From positions 1 to 13,571 of the forward strand of contig JAAZVR010000018.1 of assembly GCA_018623305.1 (NCBI GenBank): a DNA stretch of 13,571 bases. The letters are read 5' to 3'. This document shows positions 1 to 7,222 of the stretch, in pieces. Each line of letters opens with the position of its first letter. Within the stretch, counting starts at the first letter, position 1. A model generated the notes under the pieces. It saw only the letters and a program-made list of their open reading frames with translations. It did no database searches and had not been told where the DNA came from. This stretch comes from Thiotrichales bacterium (lineage in GTDB: Bacteria > Pseudomonadota > Gammaproteobacteria > JAAZVR01). Both the position numbers and the translations under genes were made by a program.

Positions 1-308
1 AACAGGTTCATTTTGGCGAGATGCATGAAAATGTGATTGCGAGCCTAGCGCACACCTACTCTCAGCATATCAGTGAAATTACTCCGAGAATTATTGTTAA
101 AGGCGCACATGGTCATTTATCGAATCCGAGCAATGCCAATAAAATCCGTGCCTTATTGTTAGCGGGCATTCGTATCGCCATGCTTTGGCGACAGGTCGAA
201 GGTCATCGCTGGCAATTATTTTTCCGTCGCAGTAAGTACACGGAACAATGCAAAGCGATGTTGAACGAAATTTCTGAAGCCGCAAGTCAAATTGAGACGG
301 ATGAGTAA
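1..308 (+). CDS. hflD: HflD, high-frequency lysogenization protein homolog (5' truncated by window edge)
   Basis: The reading frame is open to the left edge (first full codon at 3), so this is the C-terminal half of a protein that is about 200 residues in E. coli. The visible part aligns well from memory with E. coli HflD: a helix ending in SLAHTY, then TPRIIVKG, then the signature block LLLAGIRIAMLWRQV, then a basic QLFFRRSKYTEQ segment. HflD is a helical peripheral membrane protein; in E. coli it interacts with phage lambda CII and lies between mnmA and purB. Its cellular role beyond that is unclear. An ATG at 21 exists but is internal, because homology continues upstream of it. The stop TAA (306-308) overlaps the phnN start by 8 bases, which suggests translational coupling. 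Confidence 0.88.
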   Translation, partial: QVHFGEMHENVIASLAHTYSQHISEITPRIIVKGAHGHLSNPSNANKIRALLLAGIRIAMLWRQVEGHRWQLFFRRSKYTEQCKAMLNEISEAASQIETDE

Positions 309-843
309 TCTCTATTACCTGATGGGGCCATCGGGTGCGGGAAAAGATTCCGTCCTGGATTGGCTGAGAGCCTCTGAGTTGCGCCCTGCTTCGCTGCAAA
401 TCGCGCATCGTTACCTGACTCGTCCGATTTCTACTTTGGACGAAAACTATATTTACCTGACAAACACGGAGTTCGAGCAACGCAAAGCTCAAGGTTTGTT
501 TTTACTGGACTGGGAATCTCATCAAACCCGTTATGCCATCGGCTGTGAGGTAGAAACGTGGTTGAATCAAGGTATTGATGTGATTTTGAATGGCTCAAGA
601 GCGTATTTCGAGCAGGCCTTGAGTCAATATCCTGCGTTGAAAGGCCTTTATTTAGATGTTGATGATGGCCTTTTAGAACAACGCTTGCGGGCACGAGGTC
701 GGGATTCTGAGCGAAGCATTCAGGAAAGACTTTCGATGGCGAAAGACAGGCGTTTAAAAACGCACCCCGCCGTCATTAATTTTTCAAATAACGAAGCACT
801 TGCAGATTCTGGGCAAAAGCTAATAGAATTACTGCAGTCTTAA
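301..843 (+). CDS. phnN: Ribose 1,5-bisphosphate phosphokinase PhnN
   Basis: A 180-residue P-loop kinase of the guanylate-kinase-like fold. The Walker A motif GPSGAGKDS is at residues 9-17. The blocks AHRYLTRP, a tryptophan segment (LLDWES) and VILNGSRAYF match E. coli PhnN (185 residues). The lid region carries LEQRLRARGRDS. PhnN phosphorylates ribose 1,5-bisphosphate to PRPP with ATP, the last step of the carbon-phosphorus lyase route. No other phn genes are visible, so here it may serve PRPP salvage from ribose bisphosphate. I chose ATG 301 because it gives the family-typical short N-terminus; a TTG at 292 adds only three residues. It overlaps hflD by 8 bases, so the two are probably co-transcribed. 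Guanylate kinase is the main alternative but the GSRAYF block favours PhnN. Confidence 0.87.
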   Translation: MSNLYYLMGPSGAGKDSVLDWLRASELRPASLQIAHRYLTRPISTLDENYIYLTNTEFEQRKAQGLFLLDWESHQTRYAIGCEVETWLNQGIDVILNGSRAYFEQALSQYPALKGLYLDVDDGLLEQRLRARGRDSERSIQERLSMAKDRRLKTHPAVINFSNNEALADSGQKLIELLQS

Positions 844-860
844 ACAAAGGATATACACAC

Positions 861-1871
861 ATGAATCGAAGAAGTTTCTTGAAAAACGCGATGGGCTTGT
901 CGGCTGTAGGCCTGACTTCATCTTTTTCTTTTATGAATTCTGCTATTGCAGATGAGATGATGGTTAAAGGGCCTGCAATTGAAGACAAGGCTCTAGTTAA
1001 GGTTTCAGATCGTTTATACACGTTTTTTGCACCAATCGAAGAGCCAACGCCAGAAAACATGGGCTTCTTCTCTAACCCTGCTTTCGTGGTAACGTCGGAA
1101 GGCGTAGTTGTTTTTGATACAGGTTCATCAGTGCAAATCGGTGAGATGATTTTACGTCAAATCAAAACGGTTACAGATAAACCAGTTATCAAAGTTGTAA
1201 ACTCACACATGCACGGTGACCATTGGTTGGGTAACCATGCGTTTGTAGAAGCTTATCCTAATGTAGAAATCTACGCTCACCCATACACAACTGAACAGTT
1301 GAAAAACGGTGAAGATAAGTTCTGGTTGAACTTGATGGCGCGTTCGACTGATAACGCGACATACGGTACAGTCATCACAATGGCCAACAAAGAAATGAAC
1401 GGCGGCGAAGTTTGGAAATTAGGCGATACAACGCTTAAATTCCATTTCCTAGGCCAGTGTCATACTAAAGGCGATTTGATGATGGAAGTTGTGGAAGATA
1501 ACATCGTTTGTGTGGGGGATGCGATTATGGATACGCGTATCTCAAACATGGCAGGTGGTAACTTCAAAAACACGATTGCTGCAATGCAACAGCTGCAGGA
1601 AAAATTCCCTGGCGCGACGTTTGTTCCTGGTCATGGTAAACACGGCACAGAATTGGCGAAGAACTACGAAACTTTGTATCAGTTGATTTATGACTACGCA
1701 TACAAAGCGATGGATGAAGGTATGGAAGCCTACGAAGTCAAAGAAGAGTTGATGGCTGACTCTGCTTTAGATCCTTACCGTAACTGGGTCGGTATCGAAG
1801 GAAGTGCGGGTGAATTAGGTAAATTCCTAAGCCTGTGTAAAGCAGAAATCGAATTGGCGGAATTCGGCTAA
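861..1871 (+). CDS. Tat-exported metallo-beta-lactamase-fold hydrolase
   Basis: A 336-residue protein. The N-terminus MNRRSFLKN followed by a hydrophobic stretch and AIA at 28-30 looks like a twin-arginine signal peptide with cleavage after residue 30, so the mature enzyme should be periplasmic and folded with metal before export. The MBL metal site is complete: H116-x-H118-x-D120-H121, H201, D220 and H258. It resembles the broad group that includes SoxH and the 'quinoprotein relay system zinc metallohydrolase' proteins; the substrate cannot be read from the sequence. It is not PhnP despite the phnN neighbour, because PhnP is cytoplasmic and of a different MBL subgroup. A ribosome site AAAGGA (846-851) lies 9 bases before ATG 861. 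Its stop overlaps the start of a small membrane peptide. Confidence 0.87.
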   Translation: MNRRSFLKNAMGLSAVGLTSSFSFMNSAIADEMMVKGPAIEDKALVKVSDRLYTFFAPIEEPTPENMGFFSNPAFVVTSEGVVVFDTGSSVQIGEMILRQIKTVTDKPVIKVVNSHMHGDHWLGNHAFVEAYPNVEIYAHPYTTEQLKNGEDKFWLNLMARSTDNATYGTVITMANKEMNGGEVWKLGDTTLKFHFLGQCHTKGDLMMEVVEDNIVCVGDAIMDTRISNMAGGNFKNTIAAMQQLQEKFPGATFVPGHGKHGTELAKNYETLYQLIYDYAYKAMDEGMEAYEVKEELMADSALDPYRNWVGIEGSAGELGKFLSLCKAEIELAEFG

Positions 1872-1945
1872 TGTACGGGATGCTGCTATTGTTTGTCGCC
1901 CTAGGGACTTTAGGTCTCATCATGTGGTGGCTTACTAAAAAATAA
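1871..1945 (+). CDS. Putative 24-residue single-span membrane peptide
   Basis: A short reading frame too small for usual gene callers. It begins at ATG 1871, sharing one base with the stop of the MBL-fold gene (TAATG), and ends at TAA 1943-1945, just before an intrinsic terminator. The product starts MYGMLLLF, is hydrophobic throughout (Leu, Val, Gly, Ile, Met), and ends WWLTKK. That is one membrane span with a tryptophan interface belt and a positively charged C-terminus, expected to lie inside the cytoplasm. GGCGG at 1856-1860 could serve as ribosome site. Seen: the frame, the coupling and the terminator position. Inferred: that it is translated, and that it works with or anchors the MBL-fold product. 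No family is recognised. Confidence 0.5.
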   Translation: MYGMLLLFVALGTLGLIMWWLTKK

Positions 1946-1949
1946 GTTT

Positions 1950-1976
1950 AAAGGCCTGTTTTTACAGGCCTTTTTA
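1950..1976 (+). terminator. Intrinsic terminator after the hflD-phnN-MBL-microprotein run
   Basis: A perfect stem AAAGGCCTGT (1950-1959) pairs with ACAGGCCTTT (1964-1973) around a TTTT loop (1960-1963) and runs into a T tract (1971-1975). The stem is GC-rich in its core. It lies 4 bases after the microprotein stop and separates the left transcription unit from the MscS gene. Confidence 0.88.
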
Positions 1977-2009
1977 ATATTTATCGTCTGTGATTTTGAG
2001 GCAAAATTT

Positions 2010-3101
2010 ATGACCCTATGGGAAAAAACCTATCATTATTTATCCAGTTTAATCTATGAAAACTATGCCATCGAAGCCAATGTATGGCTTGAAATAGGCA
2101 TGATCATAGCGGCAGCAATAGTAGTATTGTTAACAGTTCGATTGATGTTGGGGTATCTCAAGAACCACCGTTTTTCAGTTGAAAGAACCCCGACCGGTCA
2201 TTTCGTCATCGAAGCATTGAGATTCCCAATTACCATATCGATTGTTTTATTTTCTCTAGGGACTATGACGGCAACGGTCTCTGTCAGTTCAAATTGGATT
2301 GGTTTAAGTCACGATTTATTCCGCAGTTTGGATATTTTGGTTTGGGGGCAGTTTTTTTATCGCAGTATTCAGTTTTATCTTCATCAGCTCTCTGCACTGA
2401 ATGAGCAGGGTTCAATCATAAAACCGCAAACACTTCCATTGCTTAAAAACTCCTCAGCAGTCGTTATCATTCTATTTACGATTTACTTGTTGTTTATCAC
2501 ATGGGATATCGATATGACTGCTTGGCTGGCTTCTGCCGGGATTATTGGTATCGCGGTGGGCTTTGCCGCTAAAGACACCGTCGCTAACTTGTTGTCAGGT
2601 GTGTTTATTCTGGCGGATTCGCCTTACAAAATCGGTGATTACATTGTGATTGACTCAGGCGAGCGTGGAAAAGTCACACATATTGGGCTTCGATCAACGC
2701 GGATTTTGACCCGAGATGACTTGGAAGTGAATGTGCCGAATGCCATTATTGCCAATGGCAAGATTATTAATGAGAGTGGTGGCGCGGATGTTAAGTCACG
2801 CGTAAGAGTGCCAGTTGGTGTGTCTTACAATGCAGATATTGATTTAGTAAAACGAGTTTTAGTCGAGGTTGGAGAAGCTGAACCTGAAGTGTGCCAAACA
2901 CCTGAACCACGAGTTCGATTCCGAGCGTTTGGCCCTTCCAGTCTCGATTTTGAACTGCTTGTTTGGATTGTAGACCCCGAAACTCGAGGCCGTGTTAAAG
3001 ACAGCTTAAATAGCGCAATTTACAAGCGTTTTCATCAAGAAGGCATTGAAATCCCATACAGCAAGCATGACATTTACATCAAAGAAATGCCCAAAGATTA
3101 A
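2010..3101 (+). CDS. MscS-family mechanosensitive ion channel
   Basis: A 363-residue inner-membrane channel. Hydrophobic spans are visible at about residues 27-50, 72-92 and 147-165. They are followed by the pore helix region TAWLASAGIIGIAVGFAAKD at about 170-190 and by ANLLSGVFILADSPYKIGD. This Gly/Ala-packed helix and the following beta-domain entry (GDYIVIDS, GKVTHIGLRSTRI, VNVPNA) are the MscS signature. The C-terminal alpha/beta part ends with EGIEIPYSKHDIYI, typical of the family's IPFPQ-type tail. The extra span before the core makes it closer to four-to-five-span small MscS proteins such as YnaI or YbdG than to minimal MscS. Its likely role is release of solutes on hypo-osmotic shock. 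It starts 64 bases after the upstream gene, beyond a terminator, so it probably has its own promoter. It ends convergently, overlapping the next gene's stop by 4 bases. Confidence 0.93.
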   Translation: MTLWEKTYHYLSSLIYENYAIEANVWLEIGMIIAAAIVVLLTVRLMLGYLKNHRFSVERTPTGHFVIEALRFPITISIVLFSLGTMTATVSVSSNWIGLSHDLFRSLDILVWGQFFYRSIQFYLHQLSALNEQGSIIKPQTLPLLKNSSAVVIILFTIYLLFITWDIDMTAWLASAGIIGIAVGFAAKDTVANLLSGVFILADSPYKIGDYIVIDSGERGKVTHIGLRSTRILTRDDLEVNVPNAIIANGKIINESGGADVKSRVRVPVGVSYNADIDLVKRVLVEVGEAEPEVCQTPEPRVRFRAFGPSSLDFELLVWIVDPETRGRVKDSLNSAIYKRFHQEGIEIPYSKHDIYIKEMPKD

Positions 3102-4105
3102 GAGGATTTAATCGCCAATTGAATCTGTTTTTGAAGGCCTTCAAGAGCAGATTCATTCAATGATTGGTTGTACAGAACTTCATAACGAGAATCTCGACGA
3201 TGTGCAATCGGTTCACGCGTTAGATTACCTCCAACCCATTGATACAGCTGCCACATTTTGCCAACACGAAAAACGCCTTTCGCTCGTATAACTGAATCTT
3301 TAGGTAGCGATTCAAACACTTCCACCAGTTTTTTCCAGTCAAAAACGGTTTCTGCCAAAAACACTTCACCCATCGATTGAATCTCGTTGTCATGAGCATG
3401 ATGATTATGCTGATGAATGTGCGTATGAGAATGATTGTGTGCAGGAGAGCCGAATGAACCATGGGATTGGGTGTGCAGTTCTTCAAGCCATTTTGTTTGC
3501 ACATCACCTCGTTTACGTTCAGCTATGATAGGTTTTGCAGGGTATAAACCTTTGGCAAACTCAACTAAGGCTTTAACGGATTCAGTGGATGCAGATTCGA
3601 CTTTATTTATTAAAACGACATCAGCTAACAGTGCAGTATCTTTTTGAATCAATGACTGATTAATTGAGCACGGTGTTTGCTGAATTGAGTCCAATAAACA
3701 AATATTAGAATTCAGAGTGAGGACTTTGGATAAATCTTCATCTTGGACGATGTCGATAATTTTTTCAGGATGCCCTAACCCTGTGGGTTCAATGATTAGA
3801 CGATAAGGTCTGTGGTTTCGGATCAGTTCTGTGAGTGAAACTTTGAGTGTAAGCTTGGCACTGCAACAAATACAGCCGCCCGGAATGTCTTTAATAGCGA
3901 TGTTGGCATTCGAATCATTGACGATTTCAGCATCAATGCCAATTTCACCAAATTCGTTAATTAAAATAGCCCAAAACTCGTGATGAGGCTTTTGGGCTAA
4001 TAAATCTTGAATAAACGTCGTCTTACCGGAACCGAGAGCTCCGGTAATCAGATTCACAGGAATCTTTTTATCGACGAGGTTTTTTGTTGCGAGGTTTGCT
4101 GTCAC
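3098..4105 (-). CDS. COG0523/G3E-family GTPase, YeiR-like putative zinc chaperone
   Basis: About 335 residues from GTG 4105. The Walker A motif GALGSGKTT is at 22-30, followed by ILINEFGEIGIDAEIV, the metal-binding GGCICC motif at 76-81 (CxCC type), LIIEPTGLGHP, and NKVE at 167-170 as guanine-recognition element. A histidine-rich run at 223-238 has 9 His in 16 residues. The CobW C-terminal domain follows (KGVFRVGKMWQLYQWVGG). The EPTGLGHP block and domain layout match E. coli YeiR, a zinc-binding GTPase. Family members hydrolyse GTP and are thought to deliver metal to client enzymes. Start choice is uncertain. TTG 4135 is the longest option but has no ribosome site; GTG 4105 has AGAAGG upstream and gives a shorter N-terminal tail. 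Either way it overlaps deaD. It is the last gene of the minus-strand operon. Confidence 0.88.
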   Translation of the reverse strand: MTANLATKNLVDKKIPVNLITGALGSGKTTFIQDLLAQKPHHEFWAILINEFGEIGIDAEIVNDSNANIAIKDIPGGCICCSAKLTLKVSLTELIRNHRPYRLIIEPTGLGHPEKIIDIVQDEDLSKVLTLNSNICLLDSIQQTPCSINQSLIQKDTALLADVVLINKVESASTESVKALVEFAKGLYPAKPIIAERKRGDVQTKWLEELHTQSHGSFGSPAHNHSHTHIHQHNHHAHDNEIQSMGEVFLAETVFDWKKLVEVFESLPKDSVIRAKGVFRVGKMWQLYQWVGGNLTREPIAHRRDSRYEVLYNQSLNESALEGLQKQIQLAIKSS

Positions 4106-5798
4106 GACGATTACTGCCTTCTTTGACTTCGCCAATGTTCATTTGACGACCAGCAACACGCGCTTTACGCAATGTGTGGATTTGGTCGCGTGATAAATCT
4201 TTGGGCAAATCAACAAATGTAAAGCTGTCTTGAATATCAATCTGACCAATATTACGGCTGTTGATATCCGCTTCGTTGGCAATCGCACCTACAATATTTC
4301 CGACTTTAGCGCCATGGTCGTGGCCAACATCAATACGGTAACGAGCCATGCCTTCGCCTGGTGGACGACGGTCGCGTGAACGACGATTGCCTCGATCATT
4401 TCGGTCACGACGATTGCGATCTCCGCGTCGACGATCGCCTCGGTCATCATCACGAATTGGCTTGTTCAAGTCAGGCTCGTTTTCGTTCAACATCAAGCTT
4501 TGACCACAAGTTGACAACTTAGCGAATGCAGCAGCCAATTTCAATGGATCCACTTCGTATTGTTCTTCGATCTCAGATGCGATGCGGAAGAATTCGTCCA
4601 AATCATCGTTTTCCATTGATGAAATAACGTTTTTCTTGAAGTTTTCGATACGCATTTGGTTGATGTCTTTTGCGCTTGGCATTTCAAAGACTTCAATCGG
4701 TTGCTTCGTTGCGCGCTCGATTGATTTCAACATACGACGCTCACGAGGTGCTACAAACAAGATGGCATCACCATTTCGACCTGCACGACCTGTACGACCA
4801 ATACGGTGAACGTAAGATTCAGTATCGTATGGAATGTCGTAGTTAATAACATGAGACATACGCTTAACATCCAAACCACGCGCGACAACATCCGTTGCGA
4901 TGACGATATCCAATTGACCATCTTTCAATTTATCAATCGTGCGCTCACGCATTTGCTGAGGAATATCACCATTCAAAGGTGCAGCTGAATAGCCACGTGC
5001 TTGAAGTTTCTGAGCCAATTCTTCCGTTGCTGATTTTGTACGCACGAAGATAATCATTGCGTCAAATTCTTCAACTTCTAGAATTCGAGTCAAAGCGTCT
5101 AATTTATGTAGACCGCTGACCTGCCAGTAGCGTTGGCGAATAGTTGTAGCTGTCGTAGTTTTGGCTTCAATCTTAACAATTTCAGGTTCTTGCAAGTAAT
5201 TGTTAATGATCTTTTTGATCTCACGAGGCATTGTTGCAGAGAACAAAATCGTCTGACGATCTTCTGGTGTGTGCGACAAAATCCACTCAACATCGTCAAT
5301 GAAACCCATGCGAAGCATTTCGTCGGCTTCATCCAAAACGATGGCTTTAAGCTCTGATAAATCCAATGCTTTTTTGTTGATTAAGTCCATCAAACGGCCT
5401 GGCGTACCGACAACGACTTGCGCACCACGTTTCAATTGTTTCAACTGAGCGCCGTAGCTTTGACCGCCGTAAATTGGCAATACGTGGAAATTCGGTAGAT
5501 ATTTCGCATAACCTTGAAACGCTTCAGCCACCTGAATCGCTAATTCACGAGTCGGTGCCATAACTAACAATTGCGGTTTCTTCGCAGAAGCATCGATCGT
5601 TGTTAAAAGCGGGAGTGCAAAAGCAGCTGTTTTACCCGTACCTGTCTGCGCTTGACCTAGCATGTCTTTTCCATCCAAGATGTGTGGAATTGACTGAGCT
5701 TGGATCGGTGATGGTGATTCATAACCGACTTCCGCTACGGCTTTTAAAACCGCTTCTGAAAGGTCAAGGTCGTTAAATTTAATTTCTGTATCTGACAT
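4068..5798 (-). CDS. deaD: DEAD-box ATP-dependent RNA helicase DeaD/CsdA
   Basis: A 576-residue helicase. In order: F-x8-L plus Q motif (SPIQAQSIP), Walker A AQTGTGKTAA, PTRELA, TPGRL, DEAD in LDEADEMLRMGF, SATMP, then the second RecA domain with ARGLDV and HRIGRTGRAGRNG. After a linker there is an Arg/Asp-rich low-complexity stretch, then a DbpA-type RNA-binding domain (RYRIDVGHDHG, VGNIVGAIANEADI, FVDLPKDLS), then a basic tail NKKPRR. The DbpA-like domain with GAIANE identifies DeaD/CsdA rather than RhlE or SrmB. It unwinds structured RNA in ribosome assembly, cold adaptation and mRNA decay. AAGGA sits 7 bases before ATG. It follows cysS by 32 bases and overlaps the GTPase gene. Its presence among metal-linked genes is unexpected. 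Confidence 0.95.
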   Translation of the reverse strand: MSDTEIKFNDLDLSEAVLKAVAEVGYESPSPIQAQSIPHILDGKDMLGQAQTGTGKTAAFALPLLTTIDASAKKPQLLVMAPTRELAIQVAEAFQGYAKYLPNFHVLPIYGGQSYGAQLKQLKRGAQVVVGTPGRLMDLINKKALDLSELKAIVLDEADEMLRMGFIDDVEWILSHTPEDRQTILFSATMPREIKKIINNYLQEPEIVKIEAKTTTATTIRQRYWQVSGLHKLDALTRILEVEEFDAMIIFVRTKSATEELAQKLQARGYSAAPLNGDIPQQMRERTIDKLKDGQLDIVIATDVVARGLDVKRMSHVINYDIPYDTESYVHRIGRTGRAGRNGDAILFVAPRERRMLKSIERATKQPIEVFEMPSAKDINQMRIENFKKNVISSMENDDLDEFFRIASEIEEQYEVDPLKLAAAFAKLSTCGQSLMLNENEPDLNKPIRDDDRGDRRRGDRNRRDRNDRGNRRSRDRRPPGEGMARYRIDVGHDHGAKVGNIVGAIANEADINSRNIGQIDIQDSFTFVDLPKDLSRDQIHTLRKARVAGRQMNIGEVKEGSNRRDSKPRNKKPRR

Positions 5799-5830
5799 TA
5801 ATAGTCCTTAAAATGCTTTGTAAAGGCGAT

Positions 5831-7222
5831 TTAACCACGTCGCCATGTCGTGCCTGAAGCGCTGTCTTCTAAGATGATGTTAGATTCAGAAAATAAATCA
5901 CGAATTTCATCGGCGCGGGCCCAATTTTTGTCCGCTTTAGCTTGTGCGCGTTCAGTGATGAGTTGTTCAATTTCATCATCGCTTAAACCATCACTTACCG
6001 CATCACCTTTACGCCATTCTTCAGGATTATTAAATAACAATCCCATACGGTGAGCTGCTTCAATTAAAGCAGCCTTATACAAGGCAGAATGTTCGTCATC
6101 GGCTTTATTGAGTTGCTTAGCAAGCTCATGGAGATGAGAAATCGCCAAAGGCGTATTAAGATCATCCAACAGGGCCTGTTCTACAGGTTCAACGAGCTTT
6201 TCAATTTCAGCTGTGTCGGAAGAAGGTTCGATCGCACTCTTTAAATACAAAGCATTGTATAAACCATCTAAGGTTTTTCGAGCGGCTTCAATGACAGACT
6301 CTGACCAGTCAAGCGGTTTTCGATAGTGCGCGGATAATAGCACAAAACGCAACACCTCACCGGGAACCTTTTCAAGTAAATCACGAACAGTGAAAATATT
6401 GCCAAGTGATTTTGACATTTTTTCACCTTTCATGGTGATGTAGCCATTGTGCATCCAATAACGCACGTATTCTTGTCCATCATGTGCACAGCACGATTGA
6501 GCCACTTCGTTTTCGTGATGTGGGAATTGCAAATCCTGACCGCCGCCATGAATATCAATCGAAATGCCTAAATGTTTTTCAATCATCGCTGAACATTCTA
6601 GATGCCAACCTGGACGACCATAACCCCAAGGCGATTCCCAGCCAGGTTGACTGTCATCTGAAGGTTTCCAAAGAACAAAATCCGCTGCGTGGCGTTTATA
6701 CGGTGCGACTTCGACACGTGCGCCTGCGATCATGTCATCCATATCTCGACCGGATAATTCGCCGTAATTCTCAAAGGAATCGACCGCAAATAACACATGA
6801 CCTTCCGCTTCATACGCATGGCCCTTATCAATTAAGGCCTGCACCATCGTAATCATTTCACCGATGTGATCCGTTGCTCGTGGTTGAATATCAGGTTCAA
6901 GGACATTTAAATGAGCAATGTCATCTAAGTATTTTTGTGCGAATTCATCCGATACGTCTTTAATCGTACGGTTTTGCTCAAAAGCCGCTTTATTGATTTT
7001 GTCGTCAACATCGGTGATGTTGCGCGCGTAAATAACATTCGGGTAATGACGCTTTAATAAACGGTACAGCGTATCAAATACCACCGCAGGACGTGCATTA
7101 CCAATATGGATCAAGTTATAAACCGTGGGGCCACACACATACATAGTGATGCGGTTCGGATCAATCGGGTTAAACGGTTCTTTCTTTTTAGAATGAGAGT
7201 TGTAAACGTGTAATTCAGACAT
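5831..7222 (-). CDS. cysS: Cysteinyl-tRNA synthetase
   Basis: A 463-residue class I synthetase that charges tRNA-Cys with cysteine using ATP. The HIGH motif appears as HIGN at 39-42 and KMSKS at 268-272. The zinc ligands known from E. coli (C28, C209, H234, E238) are all kept here as C30, C210, H235 and E239. Length is normal (E. coli 461). The sequence style (MYVCGPTVY, NITDVDDKIN, AGARVEVAPYKR, FVLWKPS, LSAHYRKPLDWS) resembles alphaproteobacterial CysS more than E. coli CysS, from memory. It may therefore be a transferred or second copy. The ATG shares one base with the dihydroorotase stop (TAATG), with GGAG 10 bases upstream, so it is translationally coupled. CysS is one of the enzymes reported as duplicated in zinc-limitation gene clusters. 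Confidence 0.96.
   Translation of the reverse strand: MSELHVYNSHSKKKEPFNPIDPNRITMYVCGPTVYNLIHIGNARPAVVFDTLYRLLKRHYPNVIYARNITDVDDKINKAAFEQNRTIKDVSDEFAQKYLDDIAHLNVLEPDIQPRATDHIGEMITMVQALIDKGHAYEAEGHVLFAVDSFENYGELSGRDMDDMIAGARVEVAPYKRHAADFVLWKPSDDSQPGWESPWGYGRPGWHLECSAMIEKHLGISIDIHGGGQDLQFPHHENEVAQSCCAHDGQEYVRYWMHNGYITMKGEKMSKSLGNIFTVRDLLEKVPGEVLRFVLLSAHYRKPLDWSESVIEAARKTLDGLYNALYLKSAIEPSSDTAEIEKLVEPVEQALLDDLNTPLAISHLHELAKQLNKADDEHSALYKAALIEAAHRMGLLFNNPEEWRKGDAVSDGLSDDEIEQLITERAQAKADKNWARADEIRDLFSESNIILEDSASGTTWRRG

Noticed and set aside
292..300. TTG start for phnN
   Set aside because: Adds only three residues; ATG 301 fits the family N-terminus.
97..492. 131-residue minus-strand open frame across hflD and phnN
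   Set aside because: Shadow of two recognised genes on the other strand; composition looks non-coding.
861..1871. PhnP identity because of adjacent phnN
   Set aside because: A Tat signal and a SoxH-like MBL layout do not fit cytoplasmic PhnP.
6484..6852. 122-residue plus-strand open frame opposite cysS
   Set aside because: It is antisense to a strongly conserved region of CysS, has no ribosome site and no recognisable domain.
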